This document shows positions 52,853 to 63,675 of a DNA stretch of 64,000 nt, in pieces. The stretch comes from Agelas oroides (taxonomy: Eukaryota; Porifera; Demospongiae; Agelasida; Agelasidae). Location: NCBI GenBank assembly GCA_949130485.1, contig OX422185.1, forward strand, positions 17,797,353 to 17,861,352. Reading direction: 5' to 3'. The translations under genes and the position numbers were made by a program. Position 1 is the stretch's first letter. Each line of letters begins with the position of its first letter. The notes below the pieces were generated by a model. The model had not been told where the DNA came from, searched no databases, and saw nothing but the letters and a program-made list of their open reading frames with translations.

Positions 52853-53560
52853 ACTTTGAACCCTGTTGTTCATTTCTACAAATATGCATTAACCCGTGCT
52901 AACATTTTAACTATAACTTTTGTGACTAGTTAGATAGTGTTTCAATTTTGTGTAGGCAAGAATTACTTTCTGAAGTGAAAACAAGATTCGCATTTTGGTG
53001 TATAACATTTCATTCATATATAGATGCAGCGATTGATTGCATTTTGCTGTGTTTCTTTACATTTCTAATATTTGCATAGATCAGAAAACTGACATTTCCA
53101 ACAAAGTCTCCATGTACTATAAGTATATTAATCCTCAAATTTCAATGCTTATGTCACACTTTTTGTTAGTTTCTCCAAGTTAGACTGGTGGAAAACCCAA
53201 GTGTACACTGTTCATGTATAAAGATGTTGTTCATTATTCATGAGTGACTGTTGTTGTATACAGTAACACCAAGCCTCTGAATGTTCATGTATATTAGATA
53301 TTTTCAATACTGCATGGCTGTCTAAACATCCCCTCTGTGTATTTTCAGTTTTGCTAGCTGAATTGCACAGAAAACAACTGCCCAGTACACAAGAGTCACC
53401 TGGAAAAAAATTGCTCATTTCAGGTCTAGACTCTTTTGGAACGGTGTTTCGCTGCATGCATTCAAACACTTTAATGTGACTGTGACTTATTTTAAACATG
53501 CGTGTAAAAAAAAAAAAAAGATTTACCCACTATTCTTGAGATCACTAAACTTTCAGTACT
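52853..53560. other. 3' flank of gene 3
   Basis: No gene. Contains the shared spacer strings TTTCAGTTTTGCTAGCTGAA (53344) and GTACACAAGAGTCAC (53389), and an A14 run at 53506-53519. Confidence 0.5.
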
Positions 53561-53564
53561 GTTA

Positions 53565-53645
53565 GGAGAGGATTTCAATTAGCAGTGTTGCCACAAGAAC
53601 AATGAATGATGCAGACATCATGTGAAATGGCTGCAGAAAGAAAAA
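53565..53645 (-). pseudogene. Inverted relic of a gene start (acceptor + signal peptide)
   Basis: On the minus strand the sequence reads CTTTCTGCAG, CCATTTCACATGATG, then codons for SASFIVLVATLL, the same as the signal peptide of gene 3 (SASFIVLVATLL). The frame stops about 19 codons in. The block upstream of it on the minus strand (to ~54290) matches spacer sequence found ahead of gene 5. It is therefore an inverted, truncated 5' end of another family member. Confidence 0.85.
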
Positions 53646-54290
53646 CTTTCATTTGTTATCCTACAACTTCAAAGTATGTGTTTCAAAAAAGTCACTGACA
53701 AAGGTATAAGGCTATGGTGGACTCATATTGACAAGCAGTTCAAGCAAGTTATACCAAAGGCACCTAGTATTATGAAGTAAATCTTGTAAAAGTGTTGTGT
53801 CTGGTGCAACAATTGGCAAGTTAGACCTAGCTAATGACATAACATACCTTTACTTTTGATACTATGGTGGCTCACACTGTCACTTGATGCACACTTGCAC
53901 TGAAAGTATAGTGATCCAAAAATGGTGGGAGAAAAAACTATAACTATTTACAAGAATAAGCTTCTGGTCACAATCGTACTTTAAGATGCAGAGTTTGAAT
54001 GCATGAAGCGAAACACTCCTCTGGAAAATGGTCTATTGAACAACTTTTCTTGATGCGATTCTTATGTACTGAAAATGTTGCAGGAGTGATAATTCATATA
54101 CATGTAGCTAAGAAATCACTCTTATGATTTTTGGGAAGATTTATAACATTGTTAATTCTTCAATGCTTTTGTGTATAGACTACATGCACACAGACATACG
54201 TGTATACGCTTGAGAACAATGGCCTGTGTTTACAAAGCTATGCAATTCAGCTATCTAAACTGAAAGCATGAAGAGAGTTTGTCTAAGTAA
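53646..54290 (-). repeat. Inverted copy of the family's 5' spacer
   Basis: Read on the minus strand it contains CAGTACATAAGAATCGC, GTGTTTCGCTTCATGC and GGCCATTGTTCTC in inverted orientation relative to 53340-53480 and 54390-54480. The part near 53840-53910 is the reverse complement of 60140-60215 (CATACCTTTACTTTTG, GATGCACACTTGCACTG). With the gene-start relic it makes one inverted segment of about 0.7 kb. Confidence 0.7.
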
Positions 54291-54848
54291 CGTTTAAGCA
54301 TAAACTAGACAAGTAAAGAGATTGAATTCTATAATTATCAACTGTAGCTATAGGTTTGTCAAAACGCCATTTAAACAACTCCTCTGCATACTTTCAGTTT
54401 TGCTAGATGAAATGAATAGTTATGTATACATAGGCCATTGTTCTCAAGCATGTGTGAGTATGTGCATACATGTATGTAAAACAAAAGCATTGAAGAACTG
54501 TAAAGTCTTTCCTCAAACACAGGTAAATCAATTCTCAGTAACTTTTGAACCAGATGTCAATTTTTGCGCCCAGTTTTCACTGAAGGTCCCTCGTAGCTTG
54601 TTATGATTTAAATGTTTCATTTATGATTTTAGGAGTGAGTAAAATTTAACATTGGTACATGTAATATTCAACACAAATTTGGGTATATGCAAGTTTTTAT
54701 GACTTCATGGTTATCTGAATGAAAACTATCACAGGCGTACACTAAACCCAAAGTGTATAAATTTTGACCATAAGAAGCAAGTACAAACTTGTACACACAC
54801 ACACCATTATTAGTACACCTGAAATTGCACCAATTTGTACAGACACTG
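54291..54848. other. Spacer, forward orientation, no gene
   Basis: Shared string CTTTCAGTTTTGCTAGATG and GGCCATTGTTCTCAAGC (54394-54450), as at 47.9 kb. A 94-codon frame here has no domain and overlaps this repeat. Confidence 0.5.
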
Positions 54849-55534
54849 TGACCATTAGATGAACCCATGGGTCATCTACAATCACTGGACTGGACTAGTG
54901 GACTGGACTAGTAGACTGGACTGGTGGACTGATATTAATTAGCATTGCCCCCCAAAAAGACTCACTCACCGTATATATATGGGTGTGTGGACACCCTGCA
55001 CCTTCTTACTCCATGGATAGTCATTGGACTAGGAACAAATGGGTGTACAACCATGGAACTAATAATAACAATGAACGTCTTGGTACCCACTGGCAGTCTG
55101 CAGTATCTTAGTGTGGCTTATATAGTGAAGATCCTAGTCACTATAAGTGAGGTTTTTAAACTGCTTGTTACTGTAGCTATCAGGCTACATAATATACACT
55201 CGTGTACTTGAATGTACACCAGTGATCAATCTGTCAGTACTGTCAAGTAACCATCCAGTATATACAGCTCATTCTTTCAAAGCAACAGCTACTTTGCCCA
55301 TGCAGAATATTTGAGCGAAGCTAGCTAGACTCCTATAGTGATTACCGGTAGTTAAAAGTATTTGTCCAAATCGGTCAGTGCAAGATTTTCAAGTTAGTAT
55401 AATATATCATGCAATCTTACAGGCAAACGAGTCACGGAGCATAAGAAAGTGATTTTTAGCAAAAAAAAAATGTCAGCCTAGCAGTATAGTCCACCAGTCC
55501 AGTCAGTGATTGTAGATGGCCGAACCTGTGGTCA
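54849..55534. mobile_element. Candidate foldback element, ~690 bp
   Basis: The left end has TGACCATTAGATGAACC and CATCTACAATCACTGGACTG; the right end is the imperfect reverse complement (CCAGTCCAGTCAGTGATTG, TAGATGGCCGAACCTGTGGTCA). Next to the left end GGACTGGACTAGT is repeated three times. The interior has no recognisable protein. Target duplication not seen. Confidence 0.5.
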
Positions 55535-56349
55535 TAATATCTATATGCCTAACCTTACAAATTGACACAATATTTTGTGTGTTTTATTAGTAATGATAAT
55601 TGCTTGACCTTGTGCAGGTAAGAATGCTTATATATACATGAAGTTCTGAAGCTTATACTTCCAGCATCTAGCATTCTAATGCCTGTGTAATATACATTTA
55701 TTGTTGTTCTGTTAGGCTAGCATACTTTGTCATTAGAGCTGAGCTTCATTAGTAATAATAATAATATTGTGATAAAACTATAGAGGTGCAACCTATGCTA
55801 TTAACTATACATACTTCGTCATTAGGGCTGAAGATGGTGCAAAAACAGTGTTTCAGTTTTGTTATCTGGTAACCTTCACTGAGATTCTCGCTTAACTCTT
55901 TACACGCGGAAATTGTTTGTACGTCACCATTTATTTCAGTATCTGGGGTTTCTTCTCATCTAATAACAAAGTTGTCATATAAGTTTTGTACGTCAGTAGA
56001 GCTAACATGTTTCACTTGTGATGATTCTTGTGTTGGCTTGAGTACGATTGAGGTTCATCCACACAGTGAAGTCGAATCTAAGCATAAACCAGACAGCAGC
56101 CCGTGTGAATATAAACTTTTTACCTAATATGAATGCTAAGGTTATTAGTACTATAGCTATAGGTTTTGTCAAAACACCATTTAGACAATACCTCTGTATA
56201 TTTTCAGTTTTGCTAGCTGAAAAGCATATAGTTACACATAACAGGTCATTGCTCAATTGTGTATGTATAAGCAAAAGCATTAACAAATGCTAGAGTTATA
56301 AATACTGTAACACCTTCCCAAAAACATAAGAACAATTCCCAGTACACAA
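55535..56349. other. Orphan 3'-flank relic and spacer
   Basis: GTAAGAATGCTTATATATAC with ATGAAGTTCTGAAGCTT (55618-55660) matches the sequence that follows genes 2 and 4, but no gene body precedes it here. 56140-56290 repeats the pre-gene spacer (AGCTATAGGTTTTGTCAAAAC, TTTCAGTTTTGCTAGCTGAA). It suggests that a gene copy was lost from this position. Confidence 0.5.
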
Positions 56350-59138
56350 CAACTCGGCAGGCTATTTTCATAATGGTGGTGCACTCGTTGCACAACACAA
56401 TGTGCTATTGAGTTTCATTGGCACTAGTACAGTGGTGGGGTATTCTTCACATTTGACATTGTACTTACTTTCAATGGAAGCAACAACTTCATTAACAACT
56501 CAATAAACAAAGTTGGTGGTTTGAGTGGTGCAAATGGTGGCGCATTCTCCGTATTTGACAATATTGTACTTACTTTCAATGGAAGCAACAACTTCATTAA
56601 CAACTCATAATTCAGCTGTACACAATCATGGTGGTGCAATCTTCATGAAACACAATATTGTACTTACCTTCAATGGATCCAACTACTTCTTCAATAATTC
56701 AGCTGGTATTGGTGGTGTGATCTATGCAGGATATAACATGTCCATGAGTTTCAGTGGTACTAGCAGCTTCAGTAGCAACTCTGCAATGTATGGTGGAGCC
56801 ATCTCTGCAAATTCTTACAACACACTGACATTGAATGGAAATATTAGCTTCACTAACAATGGATACAATACAAGAGACAGCCGTGGAGGTGCAATGTATC
56901 TGGGTATTAGTTCAACTCTCTCCATTTTGCCTCACACAACTGTGCATTGGGAGAGCAATCATGCAACATTAGGAGGAGCCATTTATGTCGGTAGCCATAA
57001 CCCCTTGATTTACTGCACTGATATCGATTGCCACATTTATACAACAAAAAAATGCTTCTTTCAAATCTCCACCGTAAATTTGCTCTCTGGTATCCAACTT
57101 GTTTTCAAGAACAACTCTGCTGATATTGCAGGAAGTGTGTTATATGGTGGCACAATAGATAAGTGCAAACTTGACTGGAAATATGACAAATCCAGCAAAG
57201 TGTTTGATATGTTAGTCCAATATCAAGCTGACAACAAAACCTCAAGTATCTCCTCTGACCCTTTTCATGTATGCCCCTGTGAAAACAACTATCCAGAATG
57301 CAGTAAGAGAAAAAAGACGTTATCAGTCTATCCCGGTGAAACATTTCAAGTTTCAGTTGTTTCTACAGGACAGAGAAATGGAATAGTTCCAGCAGAAGTC
57401 AGAAGTCATATGGACAAAGGAAAGCTTCTAAGTTCTCAATATGTCCAACAGACAACTAAAACGTGCACCACACTCAGCTACACTGTGTTTTCACAGATGA
57501 GAATGCCCTACCTAAAGTTGTATGCAGAAGGCCCATGTTCAACATTTGGTGATAACCTTGCGCTTTGGTTGAACATTAATCAGACCTGCCCACCTGGATT
57601 TGATATTGACAAAGAAGAAAACTCATGTGTCTGTGATCAAACACTTCAAAAACATACCAACAACTGCAATGTAACAAATGGATTAGGGCAAATAACACGT
57701 GAGTCTGATGACACATTTTGGGTTGGCTACAATGAATTTAATGGACTAATTCTCCACCCACACTGCCCCTTTGACTACTGTGTTAATGATACAGTGGTCT
57801 TTCCTCTCAACAATACAGATATGCAGTGTGCATGCAATAGGTCAGGCCTCTTGTGTGGAGCTTGCAACAATAGAGGGTATAGCCTGGTACTGGGTTCCTC
57901 TCACTGCAAACAGTGCACAAACATCTATCTCTTGTTGCTTATCCCTTTTGCATTGATGGGAGTAGCACTGATCTTCTTGCTCTTCGTCTGCAAACTGACA
58001 GTAGCAACAGGAACACTTAGTGGCCTAGTGCTCTATGCCGATATTGTTGGAACTAACTACAACATCTTTTTACCAGTAAGATCCACTGATGCTTTGTCAG
58101 TCTTTATTGCATGGTTAAACCTTGACTTTGGTATTGAAACATGTTTCTACAATGGACTGGATGCTTACACCAAAACATGGCTGCACTTTGTGTTCCCTGT
58201 ATGTATTTGGGTGCTGGTAGTACTCATGATTGTTGTTAGCCATTATTCACAATGGTTTGCTAATGTGCTAGGCAGCAACCCAGTTTCAGTCTTGGCAACA
58301 CTCATCCTCCTCTCCTATGCAAAGGTGCTTCGCACATTTATCACTGCAGTTTATATTACCCATCTTGAATATCCAGCGAATTATAACAGAAGGGTGTGGC
58401 TGCATGATGCAAACATTGACTATCTCAGTGGTAAACACATTCTACTCTTCCTAGTGGCAGTACTTGTCTTTCTCTTCCTCTTTCTTCCTTACACTCTCTT
58501 GCTTCTCTTTGGTCAGTGGCTGCAGGCTATATCACACCTGAGGCTCTTCTCATGGGTCAACAGTGCCAGGCTGAAACCTTTCATGGATTCATACCATGCT
58601 CCCTACAAAGCAAAACATCGCTACTGGCCTGGACTGTTGCTTGTGCTTCGCTTTGTTCTTCTTCTAGTGTTTGCCATCAATCCTCAGCAAGACCCCAGTA
58701 TGAATCTGCTAGCAATTCTTGTGGGAACTGGTATACTTCAACTGTGGGCCTGGGTCAGTGGTGGGGTCTATAAGAACTGGTGTCTAGATGGCCTGGAAGG
58801 CTCCTTTGCTCTGAACTTGATCATACTAGCTGCTGCCACTTACTATGTAAAACTCTCAGGAGAAAATCAGCTTGCAGTTGGGTAGTTACACCTCTGTCAC
58901 CATAGCACTTGCAACATTCATTGGAATCCTTGCCTACCACATCTTCCAGCAATTGAGGCACACCAAGCTGTGGAAGAAGGCTTCTAAACTGAAGGAGTTC
59001 AAGAAACTGAACAATAAACCAAACACCAAGCAAGTAATGGATAATCATATAAATGACCCCACAGAGTCTGTAAACCTTGATCAACTTTGTGAACCCTGGC
59101 TTGAAGACCTGCTACAGCCCACCCACAGTAGCATCTGA
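56350..59138 (+). pseudogene. Gene 4: 5'-truncated, frameshifted family member
   Basis: Homology starts abruptly at about 56350 (counterpart of NSAG..NGGA) inside the helix; signal peptide and N-terminal module are missing. The first coils are broken by frameshifts and an in-frame TAA near 56609. From there about 760 codons are open: coils GGAIF, GGVIY, GGAIS, GGAMY, GGAIY, then the cysteine-rich module (CPFDYC, NRSGLLCGACNNRGYS) and membrane segments. A 4-base insertion (GGTAGTTACACC versus GGTACACC) creates TAG at 58883. The last membrane segment and tail, ending PTHSSI, continue in another frame to 59138. Either a pseudogene, or the 4-base change is an assembly error; the missing 5' end argues for the former. 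Confidence 0.85.
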
Positions 59139-60952
59139 GTTTTATACTTCCTTGTTGGTATTTTTTACAAATGTATTGTTAAGTAGCAGTGAAATATCTA
59201 ATAGCTTTTGTGAATTGGCTATTATTATTATTTGATGTGAATTTTTGTACCCAGTTGTCGCTAGAGGTAACTTGCGTGTTTGATTAGTAATGATAATTGT
59301 TTTACTTTAGTGTAGCTAGGCAAGAATTGCTTATGACAATGTAGACATGAATTTCTGAAGCTTTTAACAACAATATTAGCTACTATGTTTGGAGTTTTAC
59401 ACATTCCTTTCACATAGAGACTTTCCTTCAGATAAAGTTGCACTGTTAGTATCATGGCTACTTTGTCACTAGAGCTGAAATCATTGATGGATTTGGTGTC
59501 TTAGACTCAGCATGATATGCAGTATTTCACATATAGCAAGGATCTGGACATCTGACATTTTCTGAAATCAGCAAGATACCTATACCAGTAAATCTAGATA
59601 CTATACTCATAAATGCTGGCACCTTGTGTGCACATAAGCTATAGTATATTTCCAACTTTTATCATCAAATACCTAAGTTACATGTGCCTAGCTAGGCGCC
59701 CAAATGTCTGTTTAGACAAAGATTTTTTTAGCACCGATCCAAATACTTGAAGTTACTTAAACAACAAGAACACTATCCCTTGGTATATTTCAGTTTTTAA
59801 CTTCTCATGGTTTTGTATACACAGGTTCTTTATCCAAAGTGTGTGTACTACATACAAAACAAAGAGATATTATCGCTTATGTAAAGTCTTCCCAAAACAT
59901 TTCAGTTTCTAGTACACAAGAATCACATAAAGATAAGCCATTCAACCGTTTTTCAGAACAATGTTATGCTGCATGCATGATAGTGTGTGTGCCAAAGGAG
60001 GATTATCAGTGTAGCTAAAGTCCTCCCAAAACATTACAATTCCTAGTACATAAAAGTTACGTAAAAACTCTGAAAGTCACTCATTTTAGGTCTAGAGCCA
60101 GAACAGTATTTGCTGCAGGTATGATGACAGCTATATACCAGTCACTAACTACAGTGCAAGTGTGTATCAAGTGAGTGTGTGCTACCACACGCTCTACCAA
60201 AAGTAAAGGTATGTTGATGTATACTGTATGATTATGTCACACTTCCCCATGCACCTTGAGGTACATCATGGACTCAATTCAAACATTTTCGAAAGAGCAG
60301 TGACCAACTAAATGCAACTTTTATGAGGTCTACATTCCACTGCTTACTAGCCACACCTCCACTCATTTCTAGAAAAAAAATCGTACTAAAGGGGTCTATA
60401 GCTGTAAAGTTTGAGCAAATTATAATAATGGTGATGCAGCAAATGTGAAAATCATTCAATATACTTGAGTACAGAAGAGCTTTTTTGAGCTTAAACTTGT
60501 CTGTTTTGTACAGTAGCAATTTATCATGAATTGCACTCCACTGAACACTAAAATTTCATGTTATTGCATTCATGTGCACAAGACAAGAGATGTGTGAAAT
60601 GCATCATTTTGTTTGTACAAATTCATTTTGCAAGCCTGGATGTAGACTTCATGCTTTGCCTAATAAGATTACCATTATAATAGCTAGAGTTATTTTGTAA
60701 TGCACATAGTCTTGACCTGATCATGAGTAATACAGTAAAGTGGCTATAGTACAGCATAGCTATTGTTTACATTGTCAGTGCTTTTGTGCAGGACCTGAGG
60801 TTATGGCACAAGAAAACATTACAACTTTTCAACAATCACACTCAGAAATGTGTCTAAGTTATGGGATAGAAAGAAATACAGTCATACTATAATGTGTATT
60901 AGGTGTGTGTAAGTCATGGGACATACATAACATAATTTCTCCTTTTCTACAG
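59139..60952 (+). other. Spacer and 5' flank of gene 5
   Basis: No gene. The 3' flank strings GTACCCAGTTGTCGCTAGAGG (59245) and AGGCAAGAATTGCTTATG (59328) follow gene 4. CTAGTACACAAGAATCAC (59911) and CTAGTACATAAAAGTTAC (60042) are two copies of the pre-gene spacer motif, the second with ATTTTAGGTCTAGA. It ends with the acceptor CTCCTTTTCTACAG (60952). A first exon was not identified. Confidence 0.55.
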
Positions 60953-60960
60953 TCATATCC

Positions 60961-63675
60961 ATGATGGCTCAGTCCGCATCGTTCATTGTTCTTGTGACAG
61001 CACTGCTCATTAGCACTCTCTCCTACTGTTCTGCTGAGAATGTGTACTGTGTCACACCCACTGCCACCTCATGTTCATCCTGCCCTCACAATTCAACCCA
61101 CTGTGCCACACTCACTGAGTATGCACAAGAAGCTGTATCTTATTTTACCTCTGACACCACTATGGTGTTCTTGCCAGGTGACCATGTTCTTGATAGGAAT
61201 ATCACAGTTGCCAATGTAACCAGGCTGACGGTGTGTGGAGATTCTTCAGGCAACATGGCAACAGTTGTTCGCAATGGGTCAGTTGGCTTCAGCTTCACAA
61301 ATATGGTGGACTTCAACATTTATTCTTTAGATTTTACCTCTTGCAACAAGTCCTGGAGTTATGATAGTCATTCAGCTAGTAACTCTGCCCTGCTTTTGCA
61401 ATCTACACAAAATGCTAAACTAGTAAACTGTTCCTTCCATGACAACCTTGGCACTGCACTTACAGTACATAACACCAACATTACTCAGGCAGAGAACAGT
61501 AAATTCATACATAACCAATGTGCAAGTGAGTCAGTCAGGTGTAAATTAGGATGTGGTATCACTGCTCTCAACAGCAATCTGACATTCATTGGGAACACTT
61601 CCTTCCTCAGTAATAAGTTAGGGGCTTCTGATGCAGGTGCAGGAGCAATTTTGGCAGTAGCTAGCTCACTACATTTTACTGGAACCGGCACCTTTTGTGA
61701 CAATTTTCACAATTCTGGTGATAAAGTAGGAGTCGGTGGGGCAATCCACATAACAAACAATACTGTACTTGCCTTTCATGGAACCAACAACTTTATCAAC
61801 AACTCAGCAGACAATGGGGGTGGTGCAATCTATGCATCAGACATTACTGTACTTACCTTTAATGGAACCAACAACTTTATTGGCAACCATGTAAACAATG
61901 GTAATGGTGGTGCAATTAGAACATTACATAATGTTTTACTTACTTTCAATGGAACCAGCAAGTTTAGTGGCAACTTAGCAATGTTTGGTGGTGCAATCAA
62001 TGCAGAACTCAATATCTTAGTCGCATTCATTGGAACTAGCGATTTCAGTAACAACTCAGCAGGAGTGAGTGGTGGTGCAATTTTCATAGCAAACAATGCT
62101 GTACTTACATTTAATGGAACCTACAAGTTCATCAGCAACTCAGCAAAGTATCGAGGTGGTGCACTCTATTCAGGATTTAACATCTTATTGAGTTTCACTG
62201 GTAATAGTAGCTTCAGTAGCAACTCTGCACTGAGAGGTGGAGCCATCTTTGCAGATGAAAGCCCAATGAAATTTGATGGAAATATTAGCTTTACTAACAA
62301 CGGATACAATACAGGAGATAGCCGTGGAGGTGCAATATATCTGTATATTAGTTCATCTCTCACCATTATGCCTAACACAACTGTGTGTTGGGAAAACAAT
62401 CGTGCAAACTTAGGAGGAGCCATCTATGTTTACAATGCTAACCCCCACATTTACTGTACCAGATATAAAACTGAAAAAAAATGCTTCTTCCAACTCCCGG
62501 GTCAGAATCTGTCCAATGGTCTTGATGTCCAATTTGTTTTCAAGAACAACTTTGCTGATACTGCAGGAAGTATATTGTATGGTGGCGCAATAGATAACTG
62601 CAAACTTACTGGCCTTAATTCTATTGATGTGTTTGACATGTTTGTCCAATATCAAGGTGACAACAAACCTTCAACCATTTCATCTGACCCATTTCGTATA
62701 TGCCCATGTCAAAACAACCTCCCAGACTGCAGTGAGTCAAACATAACACTATCACTATACCCTGGTGAAACACATTATCAAGTTTCAGTGGTTGCTGTTG
62801 GACAGAGAAATGGAATAGTTCCTGCAAATGTCACAAGTGTGGACAAATGCATACTTCCATGTTCGCAATACATCCAACGAACAAGTAAAACATGCACCAC
62901 ACTCAACTACACTGTGGATCCACAGCAGAGTGTGTCACTAGAGTTATATGCAGATGGCCCATGTTCAATGTTTGGGAATAAACTTGTTCTTAAGTTGAAT
63001 GGAGCTCAGAGCTGCCCAGATAGCCTAGAAAACAGTTCAATGTCATGTATCTGTATTCAGGCATTTCAAAAGTATGGAATAAACCCCTGCAGCACAACAA
63101 ATGGATTAGTACAGATAAAACGTGATCCTAATGAGACTTTCTGGGTTGGGTATAATCATTATGAACCTGGTCTAATTGTTCATCCCTACTGCCCCTTTGA
63201 CTACTGTGTGAATGAAAAAGTGTTATTTTCCCTCATCAACACAGACATGCAGTGTGCACACAACAGGTCAGGCCTCCTGTGTGGACAGTGTAAGGAGGGT
63301 TACAGTCTGGAACTGGGCACTTTTCAGTGCAGAGAGTGTAACAATGACAATCTTGCTTTGCTTGTTCTTTTTGCACTGATGGGAGTAGCACTGGTCTTCT
63401 TGCTCCTTGTCTGCAAACTGACAGTAGCAACAGGAACACTCGGTGGCCTAGTGTTCTATGCCAATATTCTTGGAGACAACCGTACCATCTTTCTACCAGT
63501 GAGATCAACAGATGTCTTTCTACCACAGGAACTTACTAACACTTTACACATATTCATCGCATGGATTAACCTTGACTTCGGTATTGAGACATGTTTCTAC
63601 AATGGAATGGATGCCTACAGTTTATATCACCTACCTCGAATACCCAACATACAACAGAATGGTGTGGCTGCATGA
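60961..63675 (+). CDS. Gene 5: beta-helix protein truncated by a deletion frameshift
   Basis: It opens at ATGATGGCTCAG eight bases after the acceptor end. There are 904 codons: signal peptide, CATLTEYAQEAV, VFLPGDHVLD, about ten GGAI/GGAL coils (residues ~235-495), then the cysteine-rich module (CPFDYC, NRSGLLCGQCKEGYS) and the first membrane segment from ~798. An extra FLPQELTNT-like duplication lies after FLPVRSTD. At 63620 the sequence jumps from the counterpart of DAYS to that of VYITHLEYP: about 180 nt, including the next membrane segments, are gone. The frame changes and stops 18 codons later. As it stands it would encode an ectodomain with one or two membrane passes. Either a fresh pseudogene or a truncated receptor. 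Confidence 0.8.
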   Translation: MMAQSASFIVLVTALLISTLSYCSAENVYCVTPTATSCSSCPHNSTHCATLTEYAQEAVSYFTSDTTMVFLPGDHVLDRNITVANVTRLTVCGDSSGNMATVVRNGSVGFSFTNMVDFNIYSLDFTSCNKSWSYDSHSASNSALLLQSTQNAKLVNCSFHDNLGTALTVHNTNITQAENSKFIHNQCASESVRCKLGCGITALNSNLTFIGNTSFLSNKLGASDAGAGAILAVASSLHFTGTGTFCDNFHNSGDKVGVGGAIHITNNTVLAFHGTNNFINNSADNGGGAIYASDITVLTFNGTNNFIGNHVNNGNGGAIRTLHNVLLTFNGTSKFSGNLAMFGGAINAELNILVAFIGTSDFSNNSAGVSGGAIFIANNAVLTFNGTYKFISNSAKYRGGALYSGFNILLSFTGNSSFSSNSALRGGAIFADESPMKFDGNISFTNNGYNTGDSRGGAIYLYISSSLTIMPNTTVCWENNRANLGGAIYVYNANPHIYCTRYKTEKKCFFQLPGQNLSNGLDVQFVFKNNFADTAGSILYGGAIDNCKLTGLNSIDVFDMFVQYQGDNKPSTISSDPFRICPCQNNLPDCSESNITLSLYPGETHYQVSVVAVGQRNGIVPANVTSVDKCILPCSQYIQRTSKTCTTLNYTVDPQQSVSLELYADGPCSMFGNKLVLKLNGAQSCPDSLENSSMSCICIQAFQKYGINPCSTTNGLVQIKRDPNETFWVGYNHYEPGLIVHPYCPFDYCVNEKVLFSLINTDMQCAHNRSGLLCGQCKEGYSLELGTFQCRECNNDNLALLVLFALMGVALVFLLLVCKLTVATGTLGGLVFYANILGDNRTIFLPVRSTDVFLPQELTNTLHIFIAWINLDFGIETCFYNGMDAYSLYHLPRIPNIQQNGVAA

